Virus record (IMG/VR): IMGVR_UViG_3300010160_000212
Coordinates: 1 to 24,706 of that record
From: a virus
Reading direction: 5' to 3' (one strand)
Length of the DNA: 24,706 nucleotides
Part shown: piece after piece, positions 8,063 through 14,669 of the stretch
Layout of the letters: each line of letters opens with the position of its first letter
How positions within the stretch are numbered: position 1 is the stretch's first letter
Position numbers and translations under genes: made by a program
The notes under the pieces: generated by a model
Databases searched by the model: none
What the model saw: the letters and a program-made list of their open reading frames with translations, nothing else
Told to the model about the DNA's origin: nothing

Positions 8063-8294
8063 CATAGGATGGGGCCAAGGTGCTGGAAATAACGCAATCG
8101 GTTGGGGCCAAGGTGCTGCCAATAACCTAATTTCATGGGGTAAATCACAAATTACATCACCATCTGGCGAAACAGATATAGTAGGTGGGGTTTATGCTTT
8201 ATCTTTTAATTTTCAAACTCGAATTTCAACGGATTCTGGTACCTTTGAAGCACCAACGTGCTTAATAACAACATTAAACACATTTAAAATATAG
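8052..8294 (+). CDS. Small repeat protein (GWGQG repeats), 80 aa
   Basis: The N-terminal half holds two complete 11-residue repeats of the type IGWGQGAxNNx and a degenerate third (ISWGKSQ), followed by a polar, beta-prone C-terminal half. Short proteins with these Gly/Trp/Asn repeats recur beside fibre genes of Bacteroidota phages as I remember them; their function is unknown. The repeats suggest a fibrous or beta-solenoid-like element or a fibre-tip cap. It lies 4 bp upstream of the fibre-type gene, so a role in host adsorption is the reasonable inference. Confidence 0.7.
   Translation: MANSIGWGQGAGNNAIGWGQGAANNLISWGKSQITSPSGETDIVGGVYALSFNFQTRISTDSGTFEAPTCLITTLNTFKI
8064..8150 (+). repeat. 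33-bp in-frame tandem repeat (GWGQG-coding)
   Basis: Two 33-bp units (8064-8096 and 8097-8129) share the block TGGGGCCAAGGTGCTG and differ at a few bases; a partial third unit runs to about 8150. The period is 11 codons, so the repeat is maintained at protein level. Near-identity suggests recent duplication or gene conversion. Confidence 0.8.
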
Positions 8295-8298
8295 AAAT

Positions 8299-9474
8299 AT
8301 GGCATTATTAGATACTGCGTCCTTAATTGTCACGCCAAACGGTTATAAAGCATCCAAATTATATTCCATTGTTCCTAGTGATGGAACGGGGGATATGGCA
8401 TTTTCAAGAACCGGTAACACGGCTACACGAGTTAATTCAAGTGGTTTGATTGAAGGAGTTAACGCAAATATTCCAAGACTTGATTATACGGATGGAACTT
8501 GTCCTAAATTGTTGCTTGAGCCACAAAGAACAAATTTACTTACTTATTCAAATAATTTTGATAATGCAGATTGGGTAAAAGGTGCAATTACTGTAACATC
8601 AAGTTCAGGATCAAGTCCAGATGGAACAAATAATGCTTTTTTAATTGATGCAACAAATAATAATGGAAATATTAAAGAGATTAAAACAGTAACTTCTTCA
8701 ACTGCATATGTTTTTAGTTTTTATGCAAAACGAGGTACCGCAACAAATCATAAATATTCAATTTACAATCAAACCGGTGCTTCCGAAATTATTGCACCAA
8801 CAAGTTACTATTCCCAAACAAATTCATCTACTTGGGTAAGAATAATTATTCCATTTACTACACCTGTTGGATGTACAAGCGTTGCAGTTTATACGCATCG
8901 GGATTCATTAGCAACCGGTACAACATTAATATATGGCGCACAATTAGAAGCAGGAGCCTTTGCAACATCATACATTCCAACGACTACGGCAAGCGTTACA
9001 AGGAATGCGGATATAAGCAATAATGTTAATTTGCAAACTAATTCAATTTTAGGTACAACCGCAAACACATATTTTTTTGATTATACTTGCCCAACGGAAT
9101 CAAGGGCAGCTGCATTTTTCACAACATTACATCTATCATCAGTTGCATCTAATTCGTTAGCAATGTCAATGGGTTCATCTTCTTATTCTATCAGAGTTTA
9201 TAATGGGGGAACGTTACTTTTAAATTATACATTTCCAACAAATCCGATTAATATTAAATGTGCATTGGTTTATAGTATTTCTGCTGGAACATTAAAAATA
9301 TTTTTAAATGGTAGTTTAATTAACACGGTAACCGGTTTGTCTTTTGCTAATTATTCAAATCTGACTTTTAATGATGCCAATTCAGCAAGTATTTCGGCAA
9401 GATATTTGCTAAATAAATTAGCAATTTGGAAAACTGCTTTATCGGATTCAGAATGTGTAACATTAACAACATAA
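8299..9474 (+). CDS. Fibre / receptor-binding type protein with lectin-like domains
   Basis: This 391-residue Ser/Thr/Asn-rich protein has features of phage appendage proteins. An N-terminal FSRTGNTATRVNSSG and LLLEPQRTNLL segment (about 30-85) is followed by a carbohydrate-binding-like beta-sandwich (about 85-235, ending SYIPTTTASVTRNAD) and a second concanavalin-like region (about 240-391, with LKIFLNGSLIN). The EPQRTNLL...YIPTT...TRNAD pattern is common in phage head spikes and tail fibres. It likely binds surface glycans. The middle and end are AT-rich relative to the core genes, as expected for a fast-exchanging adhesin. Whether it is mounted on head or tail cannot be seen. Confidence 0.65.
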   Translation: MALLDTASLIVTPNGYKASKLYSIVPSDGTGDMAFSRTGNTATRVNSSGLIEGVNANIPRLDYTDGTCPKLLLEPQRTNLLTYSNNFDNADWVKGAITVTSSSGSSPDGTNNAFLIDATNNNGNIKEIKTVTSSTAYVFSFYAKRGTATNHKYSIYNQTGASEIIAPTSYYSQTNSSTWVRIIIPFTTPVGCTSVAVYTHRDSLATGTTLIYGAQLEAGAFATSYIPTTTASVTRNADISNNVNLQTNSILGTTANTYFFDYTCPTESRAAAFFTTLHLSSVASNSLAMSMGSSSYSIRVYNGGTLLLNYTFPTNPINIKCALVYSISAGTLKIFLNGSLINTVTGLSFANYSNLTFNDANSASISARYLLNKLAIWKTALSDSECVTLTT

Positions 9475-9478
9475 AAAT

Positions 9479-9835
9479 ATGAAATTTTTAAAATACGAAT
9501 TTGATCCTAAGCAATGGGATAAATTAAAACCCGAAATACAAATTAGTTATGGATTAGACGATGAGAAATCAATCGGATATAATCACGAATTAATCGAATC
9601 AGTTGTGGAAATTGGTCACATTATGACTAAGCCACCAGTATTCGATGAGGAAATGAATATGATAAATACACCGATTTTATCTGATAAATATTCAGTTGAT
9701 ATTCTTTGGAAAAATGAGGAAATACCATCGTTTGAATCATTTAAAATTTGGTGCGATCCGATTGGTATTCATTCTTTTGGTGATTCAATTGATGCTGATT
9801 ATATCGAGGCTTATAACGAACAAAAGACTAATTAA
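9479..9835 (+). CDS. Hypothetical protein downstream of fibre gene, 118 aa
   Basis: A soluble acidic protein of 118 residues with a mixed alpha/beta pattern and no signal or membrane segment. A charged N-terminus MKFLKYEFDPKQWDKLKP is followed by a patch with several Met/Pro (about 48-62) and an Asp/Glu-rich C-terminus. It lies 4 bp after the fibre gene and its stop overlaps the next start by one base. A fibre-assembly chaperone or structural accessory is possible by location; nothing in the sequence proves it. No family recognised. Confidence 0.6.
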   Translation: MKFLKYEFDPKQWDKLKPEIQISYGLDDEKSIGYNHELIESVVEIGHIMTKPPVFDEEMNMINTPILSDKYSVDILWKNEEIPSFESFKIWCDPIGIHSFGDSIDADYIEAYNEQKTN

Positions 9836-10158
9836 TGAATTTTGACGATATTATAGTACCTTCTTTGACTGGAGCCATTGGTGCTTTTATTTCTTGGTTA
9901 ATTGGACGCAAAAAAGAAATAGTCGAGGTTCAAGGAAACGAGATAACAAATACACAAGAAGCTATTAAGATTTGGCGAGAAATGGCTGAGGATATGTCGA
10001 ATAAGGTTAAGGAGTTAAGTGATAAAGTTGATGCACTAACAACGGAAGTACAAAATTTACGTGGAGAAAATGCAGAATTAAAAAATAAACTTGGATTAGA
10101 TGGTAACGAGCCAACAAGCATTAAAAAAGTACGGATCACCAAGCCAAAGCAATCCTAA
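9835..10158 (+). CDS. Membrane-anchored coiled-coil protein, holin candidate
   Basis: The 107-residue protein has one N-terminal transmembrane segment (about 6-23, VPSLTGAIGAFISWLIG), then RKK, which would place the rest in the cytoplasm. A long coiled coil follows (about 45-90) and a basic tail ends KKVRITKPKQS. It heads a three-gene lysis cassette, overlapping the endolysin by 59 bp, so it is the likely holin or another lysis regulator. A single N-terminal anchor is not the commonest holin layout, and the family is not recognised with certainty. Function rests on position and topology. Confidence 0.5.
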   Translation: MNFDDIIVPSLTGAIGAFISWLIGRKKEIVEVQGNEITNTQEAIKIWREMAEDMSNKVKELSDKVDALTTEVQNLRGENAELKNKLGLDGNEPTSIKKVRITKPKQS

Positions 10159-10519
10159 TTTAATTCTTTGGGATGTACCTTCTGAATTAGAAATTGGTAT
10201 TATACCTAAAAAGATTTATTGTAATAAGGATTTGGTTGGGCCTTTGACAAACGCATTTAAAAAACTTATTTCCTCTGGTGCAGTAAATGAATTAGTAACG
10301 TGGGATGGATGCTTTAATATTCGAAATAAAAGGGGCTTATCTTCAATGTCATTACATTCTTGGGCCATTGCAATAGATGTCAATGCTTTTGAGAATGGAT
10401 TAAATCAAATACCTAAATTATCTAAAGAATTTGTCGATTGTTTTATCTCATCTGGATTTGATTGGGGTGGAACGTGGACAAGAAAAGATGGAATGCATTT
10501 TCAACTATCAAAAATATGA
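10100..10519 (+). CDS. Endolysin, M15 zinc peptidase (VanY/L-Ala-D-Glu type)
   Basis: This 139-residue protein is a compact M15-family peptidase that would cut peptide stems of host peptidoglycan. The zinc ligands are visible: His86 and Asp93 in SLHSWAIAIDVNA, and His133 in DGMHFQ, with Asp130 in the position of the acidic catalytic residue. The fold context (VTWDGCFNIRNKRG before the first His) also fits. There is no signal peptide, so export needs a holin, for which the upstream membrane protein is the candidate. The start lies within the upstream gene; the stop forms an ATGA overlap with the spanin gene. Confidence 0.8.
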   Translation: MVTSQQALKKYGSPSQSNPNLILWDVPSELEIGIIPKKIYCNKDLVGPLTNAFKKLISSGAVNELVTWDGCFNIRNKRGLSSMSLHSWAIAIDVNAFENGLNQIPKLSKEFVDCFISSGFDWGGTWTRKDGMHFQLSKI

Positions 10520-10971
10520 AATATCTAAATCTCCTTATTTTTTCGTCGATTATTTTCTCAAGTTGCGTACGAAACAAGTCAATTAATACCGAAGTAGAAA
10601 AAATTCGAATTGATACAGTTCGTGATTATAAAGTAATTACAAAATTCAAACCGATTCACGACACATTAACAATTGAAAATGTTTGCGATTCTTCGGGCAT
10701 ATTGACACGATTTTATAGCAGTCTAACCATTCCATCAGGCAGGTTAACAATAAGGTCAGAGAATGGAAGTATTAAAGCCACAATTGATTTAGATTCAGTT
10801 GCGAATGTGTACGATTCTAAGTACAAAGCAAAATATAAAAACGAAGTCAAGTTTGTTGAAAAAATAGTGGTCAAAAAAGTGGTTCCGGTATGGGCCATAG
10901 TTACGATTTTGATTCAGTCGTTCATCATAATTCTATACTTTTATTTTAAATTTATAAACCCATTCAAATGA
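10516..10971 (+). CDS. Unimolecular spanin (u-spanin) candidate
   Basis: The 151-residue protein begins at the ATG of an ATGA overlap with the endolysin. It has a lipoprotein signal (MKYLNLLIFSSIIFSSC; acylated Cys17), a periplasmic, beta-prone region (about 18-118) and a C-terminal membrane helix (about 122-147, VVPVWAIVTILIQSFIIILY). An outer-membrane lipoprotein N-end with an inner-membrane C-end in one chain is the defining layout of u-spanins such as T1 gp11, which fuse the two membranes in the last step of lysis. The lipobox has Phe at -3, tolerated in Bacteroidota. A longer in-frame start at 10462 would hide the signal and is rejected. Confidence 0.75.
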   Translation: MKYLNLLIFSSIIFSSCVRNKSINTEVEKIRIDTVRDYKVITKFKPIHDTLTIENVCDSSGILTRFYSSLTIPSGRLTIRSENGSIKATIDLDSVANVYDSKYKAKYKNEVKFVEKIVVKKVVPVWAIVTILIQSFIIILYFYFKFINPFK

Positions 10972-12110
10972 GGCCACGTTTTAAACAAATGGTAATCGAA
11001 GCCATTGAGTTAATGAATGATGGCAAAGCCAAATCAAAAGGCGAAGCGACAAGAATAATCGGCAAGAAATATGATTACAATTCTGAGAATCTACGAAAGG
11101 CCTGGAACAATTACGTTGACCTTGCTAAAATTAAAGAAGATCATAAGGGTCTTGCGAATCATTGCGAGGAAAGGGGAATAAATGTTAGTGATGTTTCTTT
11201 GTATTGGGATAAGACAAAAGAATATTCAATAGCGGTTAAATTGGATAAAGTCCAAAAGACCTACGAAAATTTAAGGGATGCCATTGTAGAATCGATGAAT
11301 GAGCATTCGCCTAATTACATACCGGTTGTTTATAAAGATTATAATGATGGGCATTTGTTGGTTGTTGATCCGGCAGACATTCACATTGGTAAATTAGCCA
11401 CGGCCTTCGAAACTGGCGAAGATTACAATAGTAATATAGCAGTTCAAAGAGTACACGAAGGAGTTGAGGGAATTTTAAATAAGGTTAAAGGTTTTGAGAT
11501 AGATCAAATTCTTTTGATTATTGGCAATGATATTCTGCACATTGACACACCTAAAAGAACAACTACCAGCGGAACTTTACAAGATACGGATGGAATGTGG
11601 TATACTAATTTTTTGATGGCCAAGCAGTTGTACGTTGATGTAATTGAGAAGCTGCGATTAATTGCAAAGGTTCATATCACTTATAATCCATCAAATCACG
11701 ATTATACTAATGGATTCTTTTTGGCGGATGCTATTCAGTCTTGGTTTCGGTTAGATGGATCGATTACATTTGATTGCTCTATTAGTCATCGCAAGTATTA
11801 CCGGTACCATAACAATTTGATTGGAACCACGCACGGTGATGGGGCCAAGATTACAGATTTAGGTTTGTTAATGGCTGAGGAGGCAAAACAAAATTGGGCC
11901 GATACAAAGCACCGGTATGTTTACACCCATCACGTTCATCATAAAACAAGCAAAGATTTTATCGGTGTAACAGTTGAAAGTCTTCGCAGTCCATCAGGTG
12001 CCGACTCGTGGCATCATCGTAATGGCTATGTTCACGCACCAAAAGCCATAGAAGCTTTTTTACATTCAAAAAATTATGGGCAGATTGCTCGCATTACTCA
12101 TATTTTTTAA
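10968..12110 (+). CDS. Calcineurin-like metallophosphoesterase / putative nuclease
   Basis: The 380-residue protein contains the metal-binding motifs of the calcineurin-like superfamily: DPADIHIG (Asp137, His139), IIGNDI (Gly186-Asn187-Asp188), PSNHD (Asn243-His244-Asp245), THGD (His289, Asp291) and THHVHH (about 320-325). The first 110 residues are helical and include a GKAKSKGEATRIIGKKY segment that could bind DNA as a helix-turn-helix. Related phage proteins are annotated as SbcD-like exonucleases or phosphoesterases. Substrate is unknown. It is coupled to the spanin gene by ATGA and ends the late operon before a terminator. An alternative is a phosphatase unrelated to DNA. Confidence 0.7.
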   Translation: MRPRFKQMVIEAIELMNDGKAKSKGEATRIIGKKYDYNSENLRKAWNNYVDLAKIKEDHKGLANHCEERGINVSDVSLYWDKTKEYSIAVKLDKVQKTYENLRDAIVESMNEHSPNYIPVVYKDYNDGHLLVVDPADIHIGKLATAFETGEDYNSNIAVQRVHEGVEGILNKVKGFEIDQILLIIGNDILHIDTPKRTTTSGTLQDTDGMWYTNFLMAKQLYVDVIEKLRLIAKVHITYNPSNHDYTNGFFLADAIQSWFRLDGSITFDCSISHRKYYRYHNNLIGTTHGDGAKITDLGLLMAEEAKQNWADTKHRYVYTHHVHHKTSKDFIGVTVESLRSPSGADSWHHRNGYVHAPKAIEAFLHSKNYGQIARITHIF

Positions 12111-12144
12111 TATATTTGTTCATAAGTTGTTTTCATAAGTTTGT
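12111..12144 (+). promoter_or_regulatory. Promoter-like box followed by a direct repeat
   Basis: TATATTTG at 12111-12118 matches the Bacteroidota -7 consensus TAnnTTTG exactly, but the best -33 TTG (12085-12087) is 23 bp away, slightly long. It is followed by a direct repeat of TTCATAAGTT (12119-12128 and 12132-12141, 13-bp period), which could be an operator. Such boxes are expected by chance in AT-rich DNA. Confidence 0.25.
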
Positions 12145-12167
12145 TTAGATAGGTTTAAAGTGAAGCG

Positions 12168-12204
12168 AATCCCTTCCGGTATTACTGGAGGGGATTTTTG
12201 TTTT
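12168..12204 (+). terminator. Intrinsic terminator between late and early regions
   Basis: AATCCCTTCC (12168-12177) pairs with GGAGGGGATT (12187-12196), a 10-bp stem with one T-G wobble and a 9-nt loop, followed by TTTGTTTTG. It closes the structural/lysis operon. Confidence 0.85.
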
Positions 12205-12236
12205 GATTGAAAAAAAAGATAGAAAAGTTTTTTTTA

Positions 12237-12258
12237 TTGAAAAGTTTTTCTAATTTTA
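12237..12258 (+). promoter_or_regulatory. Candidate promoter for the early operon
   Basis: TAATTTTA at 12251-12258 matches seven of eight positions of the -7 consensus TAnnTTTG. It lies between the late terminator and the first early gene, where a promoter is needed. The nearest TTG (12237-12239) is too close for a standard -33 box, and the region upstream is A/T runs, so the -33 element is unclear. Confidence 0.35.
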
Positions 12259-12300
12259 CATCACGATGGCAACGAAGCTATTTAATAAACCTTTTAAACA

Positions 12301-12459
12301 ATGTCAAAATTTAAAATTTCTTTCGAAGATGCACAAGAAAACGATGTGTATTCAATTACAAAACAATTTGAGGATTTGCAAGAAGCTACAAAGTATGCCG
12401 AATTAATTTTGGCAACTACTTCCGATGATTGCATTTCTTTTAATATTTATCAATTTTAA
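12301..12459 (+). CDS. Small acidic early protein, 52 aa
   Basis: A 52-residue soluble protein, MSKFKISFEDAQENDVYSI..., acidic and amphipathic, starting 96 bp after the late terminator. It has the look of a small early phage protein (many bind and redirect host proteins), but no family is recognised. The leader before its ATG is A/T-rich with no Shine-Dalgarno. An overlapping frame starting at 12266 is rejected because it is basic, Cys-containing and of poor composition. Confidence 0.55.
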   Translation: MSKFKISFEDAQENDVYSITKQFEDLQEATKYAELILATTSDDCISFNIYQF

Positions 12460-12472
12460 ACCTTATCAAAAA

Positions 12473-12607
12473 ATGAAAAAAACTTTTAAGTACATCATTG
12501 AACGGCACAAGGAAGATCCTGAGTGCTTATTTATGGCCCTTGGCTTCATTATTTTCTGCACGGTGGCCTTTTTTCTATTACCTTACTTTTATATCCTTTT
12601 AAAATGA
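12473..12607 (+). CDS. Small single-pass membrane protein, 44 aa
   Basis: Start chosen at the ATG 12473 (preceded by AAAAA) over the longer in-frame start at 12425, which lies inside the preceding gene. The 44-residue product has a basic, charged N-terminal third (MKKTFKYIIERHKEDPEC) and one membrane helix (about 19-41, LFMALGFIIFCTVAFFLLPYFYILL). It overlaps the next gene through ATGA. The topology and early location suit a small inner-membrane effector such as a superinfection-exclusion or anti-defence protein, but this is only a guess. Confidence 0.5.
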   Translation: MKKTFKYIIERHKEDPECLFMALGFIIFCTVAFFLLPYFYILLK

Positions 12608-12771
12608 TTTGGCGGATGAGATTCCGGTATCACGGTACTGGCACTTATTTCATTACAATGAAATTTGCAGACATAAGAGAAGCAAATCGCTACATCAAGC
12701 AAGAGGAGGCAAGAGAGAAATCAGAATTTTTAGACTTTAAAATCTTGGAACGTTATGGCCTACAAAACTGA
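12604..12771 (+). CDS. Small basic early protein, 55 aa
   Basis: Start at the ATG of the ATGA overlap with the membrane protein gene; the longer reading from 12523 would overlap that gene entirely and is rejected. The 55-residue product MIWRMRFRYHGTGTYFIT... begins with a beta-like basic stretch and continues into a charged helix (about 22-45) rich in Lys, Glu and Arg. It overlaps the next gene by 17 bp. No family recognised. Confidence 0.5.
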   Translation: MIWRMRFRYHGTGTYFITMKFADIREANRYIKQEEAREKSEFLDFKILERYGLQN

Positions 12772-12946
12772 ATTTCCTTGCGTGTTACATTGCAGATTGC
12801 ACGATGGTCGTGGCAACTGGTGGAATACAACTCAAATGTTTAAGACCGAGCAACAATTCGAGCAATTCCTAAAAGATGGAATGCGAGATGGGTACGATGT
12901 TGATGATTGGTCATACATCGAAGGTTATTTTGATCGTAAAAATTAA
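12755..12946 (+). CDS. Small hypothetical early protein, 63 aa
   Basis: A 63-residue soluble protein, MAYKTEFPCVLHCRLHDGRG..., with two Cys and several aromatic residues near the N-terminus (WW at about 22-23) and an acidic C-terminal half (DGYDVDDWSYIEGYFD). It is the last of a run of four overlapping small early genes and stands 20 bp upstream of the ERF gene. Conserved-looking composition and good packing favour a real gene; no function can be assigned. Confidence 0.55.
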   Translation: MAYKTEFPCVLHCRLHDGRGNWWNTTQMFKTEQQFEQFLKDGMRDGYDVDDWSYIEGYFDRKN

Positions 12947-12966
12947 TTAATTTAAAACAAACACAA

Positions 12967-13515
12967 ATGAAAAACCTGATTAAAAGTTTATCAGCATTTC
13001 AGAACGAATGCCCGATAATACACAAAGACACGAAGGGCCATAATTACACTTATGCCGACCTTCCGCAGATTTTTAATACCATTAATCCGTTAATGAAGAA
13101 GCACGGATTATGTTTCAGCCAACTATTGGAAAACGATGGAATAAGAACTATTCTTTTCCATGTTGAAAGTGGAGAGCAGTTAGAAAGCTTCACAGTAATT
13201 CCTAAAGTAAAACTTGGTTCGATGAATGATTACCAGGCTTATGGATCCGGTGTGACTTATTTTCGTAGGTATGCGATCAGTTCTATTCTTGGATTGGTTA
13301 CCGATAAGGACACGGATGCAGCCGGTACCCAGGTGGCAAGCCCGAATAATTCAAGCCTAACAACAAAAGACTTGAAAGAATTAGAATCAGTTTTAAATGA
13401 TTGCCAATCGGTGGAGGCAGTTAAAGAAATTTGGGATACTATCGAAGATGTTTTTAAAACTGATAAAAGAGTAATTAAATTAGTTACGGATCGTAAAAAT
13501 CAATTAAATAAATAA
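12967..13515 (+). CDS. erf: ERF-family single-strand annealing protein
   Basis: The 182-residue protein fits the ERF superfamily of phage recombinases (P22 Erf type), which anneal complementary single strands for recombination and genome circularisation. Seen in the sequence: an N-terminal helix LIKSLSAFQNECPIIHKDTK, YTYADLPQIFNTINPLMKKHGL (about 26-48), and the signature FRRYAISSILGLVTDKDTDA (about 98-117). The C-terminal 60 residues form a helical, less conserved tail. The SSB-like gene follows by 2 bp, a common pairing because these annealases work with single-strand binding proteins. Confidence 0.8.
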   Translation: MKNLIKSLSAFQNECPIIHKDTKGHNYTYADLPQIFNTINPLMKKHGLCFSQLLENDGIRTILFHVESGEQLESFTVIPKVKLGSMNDYQAYGSGVTYFRRYAISSILGLVTDKDTDAAGTQVASPNNSSLTTKDLKELESVLNDCQSVEAVKEIWDTIEDVFKTDKRVIKLVTDRKNQLNK

Positions 13516-13517
13516 TT

Positions 13518-13811
13518 ATGAGCAAACCAGAAAAAATATTTGCAAAGGGGTTCAATTTCAAAAGAAATGAGAACGCACCCGAATGGGTAGTCGGTCGGCT
13601 ATCCTTAAAGAAAGATGAAGCGATCGCCTTCATACAAAGTCAAGGCAATGAGTGGATTAATCTAAACATTGCACGGGGCCAACAAGGTAATTTCTATGTC
13701 GAACTCGATACCTGGAAGCCTACCAACCAACAAAATCCTAGTTCTAATCAGTCCAGTAATATTCCACAATTTAAACCTCAACCAAATGCAAGCAATGATC
13801 TCCCCTTCTAA
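13518..13811 (+). CDS. SSB-like single-strand DNA binding protein
   Basis: The 97-residue protein has a compact N-terminal domain (about 1-70, with FKRNENAPEWVVGRLSLKKDEAIAF) and a flexible Gln/Asn/Pro/Ser-rich tail (about 70-92). It ends in SNDLPF, which mimics the acidic DDIPF tip by which bacterial SSBs recruit repair and replication proteins. The domain is shorter than a classical OB-fold SSB (about 110 residues), so this would be a minimal phage version. Location right after the ERF gene supports the role. The tip is the best evidence; DNA binding itself is inferred. Confidence 0.6.
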   Translation: MSKPEKIFAKGFNFKRNENAPEWVVGRLSLKKDEAIAFIQSQGNEWINLNIARGQQGNFYVELDTWKPTNQQNPSSNQSSNIPQFKPQPNASNDLPF

Positions 13812-14001
13812 AGTAGTTTTAACTCAAAAGCAGAACGAAGAGTGTTTTGCATTCAGTTGCTTCCAGCACATAATGAAAAGCAATATGGCTTTGAATGTTG
13901 ACACACGGCGGATCATTATGGATATGGCTGCGACCGAAGTTATCAAGGGCAAGATGAGTGAAGAATTTTTTAACTCCTTATTCCCGAACGATGATAATTA
14001 A
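13795..14001 (+). CDS. Small hypothetical protein, 68 aa
   Basis: The frame continues upstream, but most of that lies inside the SSB-like gene, so I place the start at the ATG 13795 (an ATG at 13786 is equally possible), giving a 17-bp overlap. The product has a basic/polar N-terminus with a few Cys (ECFAFSCFQ, about 14-22) and a helical, Met-rich middle, and it ends EEFFNSLFPNDDN. No domain recognised. It overlaps the next gene by 11 bp. The acidic/aromatic C-terminus could be a protein-binding tail, but that is speculation. Confidence 0.5.
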   Translation: MISPSKVVLTQKQNEECFAFSCFQHIMKSNMALNVDTRRIIMDMAATEVIKGKMSEEFFNSLFPNDDN

Positions 14002-14224
14002 GGAGATAGACAAATATCAAATGACTGCGGAGATACTAAACGAGAGGGGCATTAAGCCTTTCTCGGCCCGCAGTTGGAACTGGGAAAACATACGTTCAAT
14101 TGCGTATTATAATAAAAAAAACGCAAAAGCTGGGTTTATGAAAAGGCCCGATGTAATGGAAGTAATTAGAGAAGTAACTATAAAAATGCTTGAAGATGCA
14201 AAGGAAAGACAAACAGTCGATTGA
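13991..14224 (+). CDS. Small protein with recombinase-type HTH, 77 aa
   Basis: Start chosen at the ATG 13991 over an in-frame 13958, which lies deep inside the upstream gene. Residues about 11-40 (MTAEILNERGIKPFSARSWN followed by WENIRSI) resemble the winged-helix segment of serine recombinases, where a 'LNxxG...xxxxW...tVrxI' pattern binds DNA. Without a catalytic domain this is likely a small DNA-binding protein, perhaps a regulator of the early or replication genes. The C-terminal 25 residues form a charged helix that could dimerise. The similarity is by motif only. Confidence 0.5.
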   Translation: MIIKEIDKYQMTAEILNERGIKPFSARSWNWENIRSIAYYNKKNAKAGFMKRPDVMEVIREVTIKMLEDAKERQTVD

Positions 14225-14243
14225 TAATGCAAATTTTTTAATA

Positions 14244-14303
14244 ATGGTTGGCCTCATTGGATTCATTGCTTGCTGGGTATTTTTCTTAATCAGATTAATA
14301 TGA
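14244..14303 (+). CDS. Possible 19-aa membrane microprotein
   Basis: An ATG at 14244 opens a 19-codon frame, MVGLIGFIACWVFFLIRLI, which is almost wholly one transmembrane helix. Its TGA (14301-14303) overlaps the next ATG as ATGA, the coupling used elsewhere in this genome. That overlap and the coherent hydrophobic product are the evidence; chance is not excluded at this length. Confidence 0.35.
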   Translation: MVGLIGFIACWVFFLIRLI

Positions 14304-14464
14304 AAGAATTAACTTTTAACGAGTGGCAAGACCATATCGCACGGCAATTAGAAGCCGATTATAACAAAATTTTTAATCAACCTAAATTACAAATTAATGA
14401 AAAGTTTTATCAAATTTCACGAAGAAAATCCAAAAATTTACGATCAGTTCAAGGAAATCGCTAA
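14300..14464 (+). CDS. Small basic hypothetical protein, 54 aa
   Basis: Start at the ATG coupled to the preceding microprotein stop; the longer frame from 14270 has a poor N-terminus. The 54-residue product MKELTFNEWQDHIARQLEAD... has an acidic helical N-terminal half and a very basic C-terminal end (KFYQISRRKSKNLRSVQGNR). The last 68 bp overlap the next gene in another frame, which is long for this genome, so the true end of function may be upstream or one of the two frames may be wrong. No family recognised. Confidence 0.4.
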   Translation: MKELTFNEWQDHIARQLEADYNKIFNQPKLQINEKFYQISRRKSKNLRSVQGNR

Positions 14465-14669
14465 CCTTTATATTAGCAAAGGCGAAAGGCGAATCAAGGC
14501 CGAAACAATCTGCGAGATCATTCGATTTCAATTGATTAAGGAGTTTAACGATGGGCATAAATTCATCAGGTTTTTTGCCCAAGATTATGCAAAGAAGTTT
14601 GAAAATGATTATCCGCAACACGTTGGAATCTTTACAAAACGATTGGTAAATTTTGAACTTGAAGATTAA
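14397..14669 (+). CDS. Conserved-type phage protein of unknown function, 90 aa
   Basis: A 90-residue helical protein beginning MKSFIKFHEENPKIYDQFKE, a pattern ('F.KFH..NP..Y..F') I recall from small early phage proteins of several host groups, with an IRFQLI segment (about 42-47) and a C-terminal YAKKFENDYPQHVGIFTKRL. The family is widespread but uncharacterised as far as I know. It is the last gene before the replication-locus promoter and leader. A DNA- or replication-associated role is possible by location. Confidence 0.6.
   Translation: MKSFIKFHEENPKIYDQFKEIANLYISKGERRIKAETICEIIRFQLIKEFNDGHKFIRFFAQDYAKKFENDYPQHVGIFTKRLVNFELED

Noticed and set aside
8832-9023. Plus-strand frame inside the fibre-type gene
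   Set aside because: Fully nested, low-quality composition, no coupling to neighbours.
10462-10515. 18-codon upstream extension of the spanin gene
   Set aside because: It would place residues before the lipoprotein signal; the ATG at 10516 in the ATGA overlap gives a proper signal peptide.
12266-12406. 46-codon frame starting before the first early gene
   Set aside because: It overlaps the better frame at 12301-12459, and its basic, Cys/Met-rich product looks non-natural.
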